Of a stretch of DNA of 64,000 nt, positions 1-8,230 are shown in pieces. How positions within the stretch are numbered: position 1 is the first letter of the stretch; each line of letters opens with the position of its first letter. The notes under the pieces are model-generated. The model worked only from the letters and a program-made list of their open reading frames with translations. It had not been told where the DNA came from and searched no databases. Source of the DNA: Mycolicibacter engbaekii (GTDB lineage Bacteria; Actinomycetota; Actinomycetes; Mycobacteriales; Mycobacteriaceae); contig NZ_LQOT01000016.1 in NCBI RefSeq assembly GCF_002101585.1, positions 62,001-126,000 of the forward strand, in the 5' to 3' direction. The position numbers and the translations under genes are program-made.

Positions 1-979
1 TGATCCACAGTCCGGGCGGAAAGCCCCGGAACACCGTCTCGGCCAGCTGGGCCAGCAGCGTCTTCTGTTCGTAGTCCGCCGGCGCCCCGATCAGCTGCTC
101 ATGCGGACGGGCCGCGATCTTCACCCCGGTCTCCCGGGCCAGCACGATGATGCCCATCATCAACGTGACGGCAATCACACCCAGCATCAGCAGGGTGGTG
201 GCGGCGTTGCGCGACTTCGGCTTGCGAAACGCCGGCACACCGTTGCTGATCGCCTCCACACCGGTCAGCGCGGCACAGCCCGACGAGAACGATTTCGCCA
301 CTAGGAACACCAGGGCGACGCCCACCACCTCACCCTGGGTGGAGTGGATCTTGAACTCGGCCGAATCGGCCTGCAACGGATCGCCGAGCACGAAGATCTG
401 GAACAGGCCCCAGCCCAGCATGACGAAGATCCCGATCATGAACGCATACGTCGGAAAGGCGAACGCGGTACCGGATTCGCGGATGCCCCGCAGATTCGCC
501 GCGGCCACCACGATCACCGTCCCCACCGCGAACGCCACTTTGTGCTCGGCGATGAACGGTATCGCCGAGCCGATGTTGGCGACTCCCGAGGAGATCGAGA
601 CGGCAACCGTCAGAACGTAATCCACCATCAACGCACTGGCCACGGTCAAGCCCGCGGTGGGACCGAGGTTGACGGTGACGACTTCGTAGTCGCCGCCGCC
701 GGACGGGTAGGCGTGCACATTCTGGCGGTAGGAGGCCACCACGGTGACAAACACGAACGCGACCGCCAGACCCACCCACGGCGTCATCCGATAGGCCGCC
801 AGGCCCGCCACCGACAACACCAGAAAGATCTCTTCGGGTCCATAGGCCACCGAGGACAGCGCGTCGGAGGCGAACACCGGAAGGGCGATGCGCTTCGGAA
901 GCAGCGTGTGGCTGAGCCGATCACTGCGGAAGGGCCGGCCCAGAACCAGGCGCCGAGCAGCGGTGGAAATCTTCGACAC
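1..979 (-). CDS. APC-superfamily amino acid permease, N-terminal part (cut by window edge)
   Basis: Only the first 326 residues are inside the window; the C-terminus lies beyond position 1. The visible protein has a basic N-terminus followed by alternating hydrophobic segments, including an YPSGGGDYE motif typical of amino acid/polyamine/organocation permeases. It matches my memory of Rv2690c, a transporter of about 650 residues next to ceoB. The GTG at 979 is chosen because the conserved start SKxSTAARRLVLG follows directly; upstream in-frame codons do not look coding. It is divergent from ceoB with about 100 bp between the starts. The substrate is unknown; transport of an amino acid across the plasma membrane is inferred from the family. 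Confidence 0.85.
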   Translation of the reverse strand, partial: MSKISTAARRLVLGRPFRSDRLSHTLLPKRIALPVFASDALSSVAYGPEEIFLVLSVAGLAAYRMTPWVGLAVAFVFVTVVASYRQNVHAYPSGGGDYEVVTVNLGPTAGLTVASALMVDYVLTVAVSISSGVANIGSAIPFIAEHKVAFAVGTVIVVAAANLRGIRESGTAFAFPTYAFMIGIFVMLGWGLFQIFVLGDPLQADSAEFKIHSTQGEVVGVALVFLVAKSFSSGCAALTGVEAISNGVPAFRKPKSRNAATTLLMLGVIAVTLMMGIIVLARETGVKIAARPHEQLIGAPADYEQKTLLAQLAETVFRGFPPGLWI

Positions 980-1082
980 GAGAGCCAAGGGTAAGCCAGC
1001 CGGGCATTGGCGGTAGCGTTCACCGAATACGGGCACCACTGCTGCTGCCAACCAGGCGAAACCGGCCGAAAGGACGTTGCAC

Positions 1083-1754
1083 GTGCGGGTAGTTGTGATG
1101 GGTTGTGGCCGAGTTGGCGCCTCGGTGGCCGATGGGCTGTCCCGGATCGGCCACGAGGTCGCCATCATCGACCGAGACAGCACCGCGTTCAACCGGCTCA
1201 GTCCGGAGTTCAACGGCGAGCGCGTGCTCGGTATGGGCTTCGACCGCGATGTGCTGCTGCGAGCGGGCATCGAAGATGCGGCTGCGTTCGCCGCGGTGTC
1301 CTCCGGTGACAACTCCAACATCATCGCGGCGCGGCTGGCCCGGGAGACCTTCGGCGTATCGCGGGTGGTGGCCCGCATCTACGACGCCAAGCGGGCGGCG
1401 GTCTACGAGCGCCTGGGCATCCCCACCATCGCCACGGTGCCGTGGACCACCGACCGGATGCTCGATGCGCTGACCCGGGAAAGCGAGACCACCAAGTGGC
1501 GTGACCCCACCGGCACCGTCGCGGTCGCCGAGGTGGTTCTGCATGAGGACTGGATCGGCCGTCCCGTCACCGATCTGGAGGCGGCCATCAATGCCCGGGT
1601 GGCGTTTTTGATCCGGTTCGGTACCGGTGTCCTGCCCGAGCCCCGGACGGTGATTCAGGCCAGCGACCAGGTCTACATCGTCGCGGTGTCGGGTCGGGTG
1701 GCCGAAGCGATCGCGATCGCGGCGTTGCCGCCGAGCGAGGACCTGGACAAATGA
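1083..1754 (+). CDS. ceoB: TrkA-family potassium uptake regulatory protein CeoB (TrkB)
   Basis: A 223-residue cytoplasmic protein with an N-terminal Rossmann (RCK/TrkA-N) domain, shown by the nucleotide-binding loop GCGRVGASVA near residue 7, and a C-terminal TrkA-C domain. Such proteins gate K+ channels or transporters in response to NAD(H) or ATP/c-di-AMP. The GTG at 1083 is preferred over TTG 1077 because AAAGGA ends 8 nt upstream, a proper Shine-Dalgarno distance, whereas it would be 2 nt from the TTG. A second, paralogous TrkA protein follows 37 bp downstream, as in the ceoBC pair of M. tuberculosis. No membrane subunit is encoded next to them. Confidence 0.93.
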   Translation: MRVVVMGCGRVGASVADGLSRIGHEVAIIDRDSTAFNRLSPEFNGERVLGMGFDRDVLLRAGIEDAAAFAAVSSGDNSNIIAARLARETFGVSRVVARIYDAKRAAVYERLGIPTIATVPWTTDRMLDALTRESETTKWRDPTGTVAVAEVVLHEDWIGRPVTDLEAAINARVAFLIRFGTGVLPEPRTVIQASDQVYIVAVSGRVAEAIAIAALPPSEDLDK

Positions 1755-1791
1755 AACCCCCCACCGGCCTCCGGCCGAAGGAGCGGCGCAG

Positions 1792-2451
1792 ATGAAGGTA
1801 GCGGTAGCCGGGGCGGGCGCGGTCGGCCGGTCGATCGCTCGCGAACTGCTCGACAGCGATCACCAGGTGACCTTGATCGAGCGCAACCCTGAGCACGTCG
1901 ACCCCGAGGACATCGCCGACGCGCAGTGGCATCTGGGCGACGCCTGCGAGCTGAGCCTGCTGGAGGCGGTGCACCTGGAGTCCTTCGACGTGGTGATCGC
2001 CGCGACGGGCGACGACAAGGCCAACGTGGTGCTGTCCCTGTTGGCCAAGACCGAGTTTGCGGTGCCCCGGGTGGTGGCGCGCGTCAATGATCCCCGCAAT
2101 GAGTGGCTGTTCACCGACGCGTGGGGGGTGGACGTCGCAGTGTCCACGCCCCGCATGCTGGCGTCGCTGGTCGAGGAGGCCGTCGCGGTCGGCGACCTGG
2201 TTCGGCTCATGGAGTTCCGCAAAGGTCAGGCCAATCTGCTGGAGATCACCCTGCCCGATGACACGCCCTGGGGCGGCAAGCCCGTGCGCAAGCTGACGCT
2301 GCCCCGCGACGCCGCGCTGGTGACGATCCTGCGCGGGGCCCGGGTGATCGTGCCGCAGGACGACGAACCCCTCGAGGGCGGTGACGAGCTGCTGTTCGTG
2401 GCTTCCAGCGGCATCGAGGACGAACTGCGGGCCCTGCTGCTACCCCACTGA
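1792..2451 (+). CDS. ceoC: TrkA-family potassium uptake regulatory protein CeoC (TrkA)
   Basis: A 219-residue paralogue of the preceding protein with the same architecture: Rossmann loop GAGAVGRS near residue 7, then a TrkA-C domain in the last 80 residues. It probably forms hetero-oligomers with CeoB and controls potassium uptake. GAAGGAG sits about 8 nt before the ATG. The last 12 nt overlap the convergent DUF3159 gene. The length fits the 220-residue mycobacterial homologue. Confidence 0.93.
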   Translation: MKVAVAGAGAVGRSIARELLDSDHQVTLIERNPEHVDPEDIADAQWHLGDACELSLLEAVHLESFDVVIAATGDDKANVVLSLLAKTEFAVPRVVARVNDPRNEWLFTDAWGVDVAVSTPRMLASLVEEAVAVGDLVRLMEFRKGQANLLEITLPDDTPWGGKPVRKLTLPRDAALVTILRGARVIVPQDDEPLEGGDELLFVASSGIEDELRALLLPH

Positions 2452-3111
2452 CCGGGGGGCACCCTCGGCTGCCGGGGCGGCAGGGCGCGCGTCGAGAGCC
2501 CGCTGAACGTATTTGACCGCCAGGTAGGTGGCCACCGCCGCGACCGCCGTCAGGGGCCAGCCCATGGCGATGCGGGCCACCCCCAGCCAACCCGTCTGAT
2601 CGGCGTTGTAGAGCAGCCGCTGGACCACGAACCGGGACCCGAAGACCAGCACCCAGGCCAGGGTCGCCAGATCGTAGGCGTAGACGGCCGACCGCAGCTC
2701 GCGCCAGACCGTGGGCTGACCTGTTGCCCATGACCAGACGTAGCCGACCACCGGGCGGCGGATCACGATCGACGCGGCGAACACCGCTGCCCACACCAGC
2801 GACATCCAGATTCCCAGCAGGAAATAGGCCTTGGAGTCGCCCATGCGATAGGCGATCAGGGCGCAGACGGCAACCCCGAAGAAGCCGGAGACGGCCGGCT
2901 GGCTGGATTGCCGGCGCAGCAGGCGCCAGGCCAGTACGGCCGCGGCCACGCCCACCGCCGCCAGGACCGCGGCCCACAGGCCGAAGAGGTTGGAGGTCGG
3001 CACGAACACCACGATCGGCAACGAGGAGTAGATCAGCCCGGACAGCCCGCCGACCTGCTCCAGAAGGCGCTGCGGCCCCTGGGCGCCCTCGGAGCGGTAG
3101 TCCTCGCTCAT
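2440..3111 (-). CDS. DUF3159 family integral membrane protein
   Basis: A 223-residue protein resembling Rv2693c, rich in Ala, Leu and Val, with about five to six hydrophobic segments (for example around residues 30-55, 80-120, 140-175). Family DUF3159 is actinobacterial and has no established activity. The ATG at 3111 lies 28 nt after the stop of the OB-fold gene, so the two are likely cotranscribed. The 3-prime end overlaps ceoC convergently by 12 nt. Function unknown. Confidence 0.85.
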   Translation of the reverse strand: MSEDYRSEGAQGPQRLLEQVGGLSGLIYSSLPIVVFVPTSNLFGLWAAVLAAVGVAAAVLAWRLLRRQSSQPAVSGFFGVAVCALIAYRMGDSKAYFLLGIWMSLVWAAVFAASIVIRRPVVGYVWSWATGQPTVWRELRSAVYAYDLATLAWVLVFGSRFVVQRLLYNADQTGWLGVARIAMGWPLTAVAAVATYLAVKYVQRALDARPAAPAAEGAPRSVG

Positions 3112-3139
3112 CGCTGTGCCGGTCTGCCGCGAGGTGGGG

Positions 3140-3511
3140 TCACTGCTGGATTTCGTAGTGCGGGTTGTAGATGGCCTTGCCGCCGCTTTCCAGCTTGCCC
3201 AGCCTGCCGTGCACCCGCAGCGTGCGGCCGGAGTCGATTCCGGGAATGCGGCGCTGCCCGAGCCAGACCAGCGTCACCGTGTCGGTGCCGTCGAAAAGTT
3301 CGGCCCGGACCCCGCCGACGCAGCCCTTGGCGTTGGCTTCGACGCTGCGCAGTACCCCGACCATGGTGACCTCTTGGCCGCGCTGGCAGTCGATCGCGCG
3401 CTGCGCACCGGTGTTGAACGCCTCGCCGGACAGCTCTTCGACGTCACGCAGCTCGGGATCTTCCGTCAATCGCCGAGTCAGCCGGCGCAGGTACTCTTTC
3501 GGAGCAGCCAT
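3140..3511 (-). CDS. OB-fold nucleic-acid-binding domain protein (Rv2694c-like)
   Basis: A 123-residue protein with a single OB-fold domain: a beta-rich core from about residue 45 with QEVTMVGVLRSV, then TLVWLGQRRIPGI and LRVHGRL, the pattern seen in RecG/tRNA-synthetase type OB folds. Binding to nucleic acid is inferred from the fold. The ATG at 3511 is preferred to the longer reading frame starting at 3601 because GGGAGAGGG lies just upstream and the homologue in M. tuberculosis has about 122 residues. A TAGCGT hexamer (3542-3537) could serve as its -10. Confidence 0.85.
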   Translation of the reverse strand: MAAPKEYLRRLTRRLTEDPELRDVEELSGEAFNTGAQRAIDCQRGQEVTMVGVLRSVEANAKGCVGGVRAELFDGTDTVTLVWLGQRRIPGIDSGRTLRVHGRLGKLESGGKAIYNPHYEIQQ

Positions 3512-3623
3512 TGCCCTCTCCCTCAATCGTGTGCGCACGCTACGGTAGACCTGTTGATTACCTAATGCCACACGACCGGCCTGCCGGGTGGCGGACAACA
3601 CCCGACACGATCAAGAGGTGGCA

Positions 3624-4325
3624 TTGGTTCTGCGCGGCGTGACGGCCGTTCTGCTGCCGGGAACCGGATCCGACGACGACTATGTACGCCGGGCGTTCGG
3701 CCGACCGTTGCAGCAGGTGGGTGCCGCCTTGGTGACCCACCGGCCGCAGCCGGGCCGCCTCGTCGAGGGATATCTGGAAGCGCTGGACGCCGCAGCCGCC
3801 CGGTCCGGCCCGATCCTGGCCGGCGGAGTGTCGATCGGTGCGGCGGTGGCCGCCGCGTGGGCACTGAGCCATCCCGACCGGGCGGTCGGGGTGCTGGCCG
3901 CGCTGCCGGCCTGGACCGGCGCACCCGATGACGCACCGGCTGCCCAGGCCGCCCGCTACAGCGCCCAGCAGCTGCGCGACGAGGGGCTGGCCGCTGTGGT
4001 GGCCCAGATGCGGGCCTCCAGCCCGGAGTGGCTCGGGGACGAGTTGGCCCGTTCGTGGACCGCCCAGTGGCCACAGCTGCCCGATGCGCTGGAAGAAGCC
4101 GCGGCCTACGTTGCACCGACATCCGCCGAGCTGGCGGCGCTGACCGCTCCGATGGGTCTGACCGCAGCCGTCGATGACGCGGTGCACCCGTTGCAGACGG
4201 CCTCCGATTGGGCGGCCACCGTCCCGCGAGCGGCGCTGCGCACCGTCACCCTGGATCAGATCGGCGCCGACCCGGCCGCCCTGGGCAGCGCCTGCGTCAC
4301 CGCGCTGATCGCCGCCATGGGCTGA
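3624..4325 (+). CDS. alpha/beta-hydrolase-like protein (Rv2695-like)
   Basis: A 233-residue soluble protein. GVSIG near residue 75 is a nucleophile elbow (GxSxG) and LLPGTGSDDDY near the start resembles the oxyanion-hole strand, so an alpha/beta-hydrolase fold is likely; the substrate is unknown. The start is uncertain. TTG 3624 has AAGAGG five bases upstream and begins exactly where the conserved LVLRGVTAVLLPG segment begins. GTG 3588 and GTG 3618 are in-frame alternatives with poor ribosome-binding spacing. It stands divergent to the OB-fold gene. Confidence 0.8.
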   Translation: MVLRGVTAVLLPGTGSDDDYVRRAFGRPLQQVGAALVTHRPQPGRLVEGYLEALDAAAARSGPILAGGVSIGAAVAAAWALSHPDRAVGVLAALPAWTGAPDDAPAAQAARYSAQQLRDEGLAAVVAQMRASSPEWLGDELARSWTAQWPQLPDALEEAAAYVAPTSAELAALTAPMGLTAAVDDAVHPLQTASDWAATVPRAALRTVTLDQIGADPAALGSACVTALIAAMG

Positions 4326-4343
4326 CCGGCCGCCCCACGATCG

Positions 4344-5180
4344 CTAGCCGCCGGTGATGGTGCGCAACTGCTGCATCGCCGATCCCTCCACACTGCGGCG
4401 GGCGGCGGGCGCCGGCGGCGCAGGCGGTGGCGGTGTGGCGCCGCCTCCCCCGAACTGCTGCATTGCGGCGGCCTGCTGGGCTGCCGCCTGCTGGGCCGCG
4501 GCCTGCTGGGCTGCCGCCTGCTGGGCCGCGGCCTGTTGGGCTGCCGCTGCACGCAACTGCTCGGCCATGGGTTCGGGCAGGCGCACCGGCAACGGCGTGC
4601 GCACCGGCAGCGGCGTGTCGCCGCGCCGGACCACGGTGTCGGCCAATGCCTGGCGTGCCAGCTGGGCCAGTGGCTCGATGGTCTCGGGCCGGCCGTTGAT
4701 CACGCAGCGCACCATCCAGCGGTAACCGTCGACACCGATGAACCGAACGGCGCCGGTCGCCGTTCCGACCACCTCCCGGCCCCATGGTCCGTCGACGATG
4801 CTGACGTTCGCCGAGTCCCTGCGCAGCGCTTCTGCCAGCTCGGCAGCCACCTCACGCCACAGACCCGGTGACTTGGGCGCGGCGTAGGCGGCGATGTTGA
4901 ACCGGCCGTACTGGGTCACCAGCCACACCGCACTGGGAACACCGGCGTCGCTCAGTTCAACCTGAACCTGAGCCCCTGCGGGCATCGGCACCAGCACCGA
5001 GCCCAGATCCAGCCGAGCCGTGGTAGCCGCAGCCGGGTCGTCGAAATCCTCGATGTCGAAGGGCCCCTCCAGCTCCTCCGGCTCGGTTTCGTAGTCGTCG
5101 TCCAATTCTGCGGAGGCCTCCGGCCCGGCGCTCGTCGGCTTGGCCGCCTCGCCCTTGCCTTTACCTCTACCGAATGCCAT
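4344..5180 (-). CDS. DUF3710 family protein with Ala/Gln-repeat tail
   Basis: A 278-residue soluble protein. Residues 1-20 are basic (GRGKGKG), about 25-55 are acidic, and the central 150 residues form the DUF3710 domain with VWLVTQYGRFNIAAY and GWREV/GPWGREVVG-like segments. The C-terminal 75 residues contain an Ala-Ala-Gln-Gln repeat, then a Pro-rich stretch. Function is unknown. It lies 37 nt downstream of dut on the same strand, as in M. tuberculosis (Rv2696c/dut), so it is probably in the dut transcript. ATG 5180 is used; a GTG precedes it immediately in frame. Confidence 0.87.
   Translation of the reverse strand: MAFGRGKGKGEAAKPTSAGPEASAELDDDYETEPEELEGPFDIEDFDDPAAATTARLDLGSVLVPMPAGAQVQVELSDAGVPSAVWLVTQYGRFNIAAYAAPKSPGLWREVAAELAEALRRDSANVSIVDGPWGREVVGTATGAVRFIGVDGYRWMVRCVINGRPETIEPLAQLARQALADTVVRRGDTPLPVRTPLPVRLPEPMAEQLRAAAAQQAAAQQAAAQQAAAQQAAAQQAAAMQQFGGGGATPPPPAPPAPAARRSVEGSAMQQLRTITGG
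4471..4545 (-). repeat. 15-bp tandem repeat coding Ala/Gln pentapeptides
   Basis: Five contiguous 15-bp units of the form GCCTGCTGGG(C/T)(C/T)G(C/G)(C/G) run inside the DUF3710 gene. Units 1, 3 and 5 end in CTGCC and units 2 and 4 in CCGCG, so the array is really 2.5 copies of a 30-bp unit. In frame they encode Ala-Ala-Gln-Gln-Ala type pentapeptides, so copy-number change would keep the frame. Confidence 0.9.
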
Positions 5181-5217
5181 CACAGCCGCCCATCTTCATC
5201 ACTTCGTGCTTTCCGTG

Positions 5218-5682
5218 TCACAAACTCGCATGTCCCCCCGAGGAGCCGTGTCCATCGGCGCCGCGGCTCGTCTGGGCCAGTCCAGCATCGTCGAACGATG
5301 CCACCTCGACCAGTTCCGGCAGTTCCACCCGCTGCACCAGCAGTTGGGCGATCCGGTCGCCGCGGTGGATCTCGATCGGCGTCGCCGGATCGAGGTTGAT
5401 CAACGCCACCTTGATCTCACCACGATAGCCCGCATCGACGGTGCCCGGGCTGTTGACGATTGAAAGACCCACCCGCGCAGCCAAACCCGACCGGGGATGA
5501 ACCAGGCCCACCATGCCGAACGGAATGGCCACCGCGATCCCGGTGGGCACCAGCGCGCGCTCGCCGGGACCCAGTTCGACGTCGATCGCGCTGTAGAGGT
5601 CCACGCCGGCATCGCCGGGGTGCGCACGGCTGGGCAGGGGCAGATCCGGATCCAGGCGAACAACCGCGAGACTGGGTGACAC
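5218..5682 (-). CDS. dut: deoxyuridine 5'-triphosphate nucleotidohydrolase (dUTPase)
   Basis: Hydrolyses dUTP to dUMP and diphosphate, keeping uracil out of DNA and feeding dTMP synthesis (thyX and thyA are in this window). The 154-residue protein has all trimeric dUTPase motifs: DAGVDLYS (I), HPRSGLA (II), [11 protein letters not shown] (III), RGDRIAQL (IV) and the C-terminal [11 protein letters not shown]-loop-like motif (V). GTG 5682 gives exactly the length of the M. tuberculosis enzyme and lies two bases after a predicted transcription start; the TTG at 5691 overlaps the -10 element and is rejected. Confidence 0.96.
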   Translation of the reverse strand: MSPSLAVVRLDPDLPLPSRAHPGDAGVDLYSAIDVELGPGERALVPTGIAVAIPFGMVGLVHPRSGLAARVGLSIVNSPGTVDAGYRGEIKVALINLDPATPIEIHRGDRIAQLLVQRVELPELVEVASFDDAGLAQTSRGADGHGSSGGHASL

Positions 5683-5683
5683 G

Positions 5684-5696
5684 AGGCGCAAGACTA
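5684..5696 (-). promoter_or_regulatory. near-leaderless promoter of dut
   Basis: TAGTCT (5696-5691, minus strand) is followed by 6 nt, placing +1 at 5684, two bases before GTG 5682. It overlaps the -10 of the divergent neighbour gene. Confidence 0.6.
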
Positions 5697-5707
5697 CTCT
5701 TAGCCGG
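5695..5707 (+). promoter_or_regulatory. near-leaderless promoter of the DUF3093 gene
   Basis: TACTCT (5695-5700) with a 6-nt gap puts +1 at 5707, one base before ATG 5708. The hexamer shares bases 5695-5696 with the dut -10 on the other strand. Confidence 0.6.
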
Positions 5708-6193
5708 ATGTCGGGATCGCGTCTGAACCACCGGACATCGCAAACCGTGCGCTACAGCGAGCAGCTGTGGGTGCCGTGGTGGTGGTGGCCACTGGGGTTT
5801 GCGGGCACTGGGCTGTTGGCCTACGAAGTCCGGTTGGGGCTGCGCAGCCTGCCTGACTGGCTGCCGTTCGCGGTGTTCTTCGCGATCACCGCGGGCGCCC
5901 TGCTGTGGTGGGGGCGCATCACGGTGCGGGTGGTCGACAGCGGCGGGGACAGACAGCTGTGGGTCGGTGACGCGCACCTGCCCACGTCGGTGATCGCACG
6001 CTCGGCCGAGGTACCGCGGTCGGCGAAATCCGCGGCGCTGGGCCGCCAACTCGATCCGGCCGCCTACGTCGTCCACCGCGGCTGGGTAGGCCCCATGGTG
6101 CTGGTGGTTCTCGACGATCCCGACGACCCGACCCCCTACTGGCTGGTCAGCTGTCGCCATCCGCAGCGACTGCTGGCAGCACTGCAGACCTGA
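5708..6193 (+). CDS. DUF3093 family membrane protein (Rv2698-like)
   Basis: A 161-residue protein with two hydrophobic segments near the N-terminus (about residues 22-40 and 50-68) separated by a short loop, then a soluble beta-rich C-terminal domain with [11 protein letters not shown] and YWLVSCRHP. This is the DUF3093 layout. In M. tuberculosis this gene also faces dut. Its function is unknown; a membrane location is inferred. No Shine-Dalgarno is visible, in keeping with a leaderless mRNA. Confidence 0.88.
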   Translation: MSGSRLNHRTSQTVRYSEQLWVPWWWWPLGFAGTGLLAYEVRLGLRSLPDWLPFAVFFAITAGALLWWGRITVRVVDSGGDRQLWVGDAHLPTSVIARSAEVPRSAKSAALGRQLDPAAYVVHRGWVGPMVLVVLDDPDDPTPYWLVSCRHPQRLLAALQT

Positions 6194-6217
6194 GTGGGAT
6201 CCGGCGGCGCGGCCGGC

Positions 6218-6520
6218 TCAGGCCGCGCAGTCGGTGCAGATCATCACGCCGTTCTTCTCGCTGGCGAGCCGACTGCGGTGCTGAACCAAAAAGCAGCTCG
6301 AGCAAGTGAATTCGTCGGCCTGCTTCGGAATGACCCGCACCGACAGCTCTTCGCCCGACAGGTCGGCGCCGGGCAGCTCGAACGACTCGGCCGATTCGGA
6401 CTCGTCCACATCGACCACAGCGGACTGCGCCTCGTTGCGACGGGCCTTGAGCTCCTCCAACGAATCCTCGGAAACGTCATCGGTCTCTGTGCGCCGCGGG
6501 GCGTCGTAATCGGTAGCCAT
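6218..6520 (-). CDS. DUF4193 zinc-ribbon-like small protein (Rv2699c-like)
   Basis: A 100-residue acidic protein, very strongly conserved in mycobacteria as far as I recall. The first 60 residues are rich in Asp/Glu; the C-terminal part carries CSSC and CTDC, four cysteines about 25 residues apart that can hold one zinc ion. ATG 6520 has GGAGGGGAGAA upstream; the longer frame to 6589 lacks coding character. A perfect CRP-type palindrome lies about 100 bp upstream. Possible roles include protein or RNA-polymerase binding, but nothing in the sequence fixes one. Confidence 0.92.
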   Translation of the reverse strand: MATDYDAPRRTETDDVSEDSLEELKARRNEAQSAVVDVDESESAESFELPGADLSGEELSVRVIPKQADEFTCSSCFLVQHRSRLASEKNGVMICTDCAA

Positions 6521-6621
6521 GGTCTTCTCCCCTCCAGTCCCCTCGTAAGCCTGCGCGAGCTTTGTACCAGCGTCGAACGCATCCACCAAATGATTCGTGC
6601 CCGGATTGCCCCCGAAACAAG

Positions 6622-6637
6622 TGTGAGTTATATCACA
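6622..6637. promoter_or_regulatory. CRP-family binding site (perfect TGTGA-N6-TCACA)
   Basis: TGTGAGTTATATCACA is a perfect match to the cAMP-receptor-protein palindrome used by mycobacterial CRP (Rv3676 type). It lies in the divergent region between the DUF4193 gene (start 6520) and cei (start 6691), 101 bp from the former and 42 bp from the -10 of the latter, so it could regulate either gene. Confidence 0.75.
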
Positions 6638-6678
6638 CTCCCCTGCTGACCACGGTCATCGCACGCCCGCGCGCCCTC

Positions 6679-6691
6679 TAGAGTGCGTACG
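6679..6691 (+). promoter_or_regulatory. leaderless promoter of cei
   Basis: TAGAGT (6679-6684), 6-nt gap, +1 at 6691, which is the G of the GTG start codon. No Shine-Dalgarno is present. Confidence 0.65.
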
Positions 6692-7341
6692 TGGTCGCGC
6701 AAATCACCTCCGGTACCGAGTTCGACAAGCACGGTCGGCCGTTCCGGCGACGTAACTACCGACCGGCTGCCTACGCGGCGGCCGCCCTGGCCCTGCTGAC
6801 CGCCGTGGTGTGGGCGGTGGCGCTGACCCGGCCGGTCGATATTCACGAGGTCGCGGTGTGCAACGCCCCGCCGGCGCCCACCGAACCGGACCAGCCGCAG
6901 TTGGGTACCCAGGTGCCCCGCACCGCGATGGTCGCCACCACCCCGGCCCGGCTTGCCGACGTCAAGGCACGCGTGCTCAACGCCAGCGGCCGGGCGGGTC
7001 AGGCCGCCGACGTCGCCGACGCCCTGCGCGACGACGGCTTCCCCCAGCCGACGGCGGCCAACGATCCCATCTACAGCGAAGTCCGCCTGGACTGCCAGGG
7101 CCAGATTCGCTTCGGCCCGGCCGGCCAGGCAGCCGCGGCGGCACTGTGGCTGGTGGCGCCCTGCGCCGAACTGTTTCGCGACGACCGCGCCGACGACTCG
7201 GTGGACCTGGCCGTCGGCAGCGACTTCATCAGCCTGTCTCACAGCGACGACATCGAAGCCGCCCTGGCCGGACTGCGTCCGGACTCCACCGGCATGCCCG
7301 ATCCTGCCCTGCTGACCAAGATCCATTCCGGCACCTGCTGA
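6691..7341 (+). CDS. cei: cell envelope integrity protein Cei (LytR_C domain)
   Basis: A 216-residue bitopic membrane protein: a basic cytoplasmic N-terminus with FRRRNYRP, one transmembrane helix at about residues 27-45, then an extracytoplasmic LytR C-terminal-type domain with VKARVLNASGRAGQA near residue 91. Four cysteines outside the membrane could form disulfides. The family is needed for cell-envelope integrity in M. tuberculosis (Rv2700). Transcription is predicted to start at the GTG codon itself. ppgK follows after 25 bp; the suhB gene that I recall lying between them in M. tuberculosis is not here. Confidence 0.9.
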   Translation: MVAQITSGTEFDKHGRPFRRRNYRPAAYAAAALALLTAVVWAVALTRPVDIHEVAVCNAPPAPTEPDQPQLGTQVPRTAMVATTPARLADVKARVLNASGRAGQAADVADALRDDGFPQPTAANDPIYSEVRLDCQGQIRFGPAGQAAAAALWLVAPCAELFRDDRADDSVDLAVGSDFISLSHSDDIEAALAGLRPDSTGMPDPALLTKIHSGTC

Positions 7342-7366
7342 CGATCGACCGCCGAAGAGGAGATCC

Positions 7367-8164
7367 ATGACCGGACCCGCCCCCGCTTCCCCCCCGGCCA
7401 CCGGCGAGCGGCAGCAGCGACACGGCTTCGGAGTCGACGTCGGCGGCAGCGGCATCAAGGGCGGCATCGTCGACCTTGACACCGGCGCGCTGGTCGGTGA
7501 GCGGGTCAAACTGCCCACGCCCAACCCCGCCACGCCGGCCCTGGTGGCACAGACCGTCGCCGCGGTGGTCCGGGAGTTCGGTTGGACCGGCCCGCTGGGC
7601 GTCACCTATCCCGGGGTGGTCGTCGACGGCATCGTGCGGACCGCCGCCAACGTGGACAAGTCCTGGATCGGGCTCAACGTGCAGGAGACGATCGCCGCCG
7701 AACTGGACGGCCAGCGGGTGGTCGTCCTCAACGACGCCGACGCCGCCGGGCTCGCTGAGGAGCGCTACGGGGCGGGCAACAACAACCCCGGCGTGGTCGT
7801 GTTGCTCACCTTCGGCACCGGGATCGGATCGGCGGTGCTCCACAACGGAAAGCTGCTGCCCAACACCGAACTCGGGCATATCGAGGTGGGCGGCAAGGAG
7901 GCCGAGCAGCGGGCCGCGGCGTCGGTCAAGGAGCGCAAGAACTGGTCCATGGCGAGGTGGGCCGAACAGGTCACGATGGTGCTGACGGCGATCGAGGACG
8001 CGCTCTGCCCGGACCTGATCATCGTGGGCGGCGGTATCAGCCGTAAAGCCGATCGGTGGGTGCCGCTGCTGGGCAATCGGACTCCGGTGGTGGCCGCGAC
8101 ACTGCAGAACACCGCGGGCATCGTCGGGGCGGCGATGGCGTCTTCGGCCGACGAGACTCACTGA
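7367..8164 (+). CDS. ppgK: polyphosphate glucokinase
   Basis: Phosphorylates glucose with polyphosphate or ATP (ROK family). The 265-residue length equals the M. tuberculosis enzyme. Visible motifs are the phosphate-binding loop DVGGSGIKGG at about residues 24-33, the catalytic region NDADAAG near residue 124, FGTGIGSAV near 145, and GGGISRKADKW-like GGGISRKADRW near the C-terminus. AGGAG lies upstream of the ATG. It may be cotranscribed with cei. The next gene, sigA, has its own promoter region. Confidence 0.96.
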   Translation: MTGPAPASPPATGERQQRHGFGVDVGGSGIKGGIVDLDTGALVGERVKLPTPNPATPALVAQTVAAVVREFGWTGPLGVTYPGVVVDGIVRTAANVDKSWIGLNVQETIAAELDGQRVVVLNDADAAGLAEERYGAGNNNPGVVVLLTFGTGIGSAVLHNGKLLPNTELGHIEVGGKEAEQRAAASVKERKNWSMARWAEQVTMVLTAIEDALCPDLIIVGGGISRKADRWVPLLGNRTPVVAATLQNTAGIVGAAMASSADETH

Positions 8165-8202
8165 ATTGCGCCCGCTCGACGAGTCCCGCCCCGTCCTGTC
8201 GT

Positions 8203-8208
8203 TACAAT
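8203..8208 (+). promoter_or_regulatory. candidate -10 element of sigA
   Basis: TACAAT fits the TANNNT consensus and would start a leader of about 135 nt before GTG 8351. No good -35 hexamer is seen. A second TANNNT (TACTTT, 8293-8298) is closer to the gene and is an alternative. Confidence 0.35.
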
Positions 8209-8230
8209 GGTCCGCGGCGGCCGCCTAACC

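Noticed and set aside
3541..3565. Leaderless start for the gene at 3624 from TACGGT (3541-3546)
   Set aside because: The predicted +1 leads into TTG ATT ACC TAA, a three-codon frame, not into the gene.
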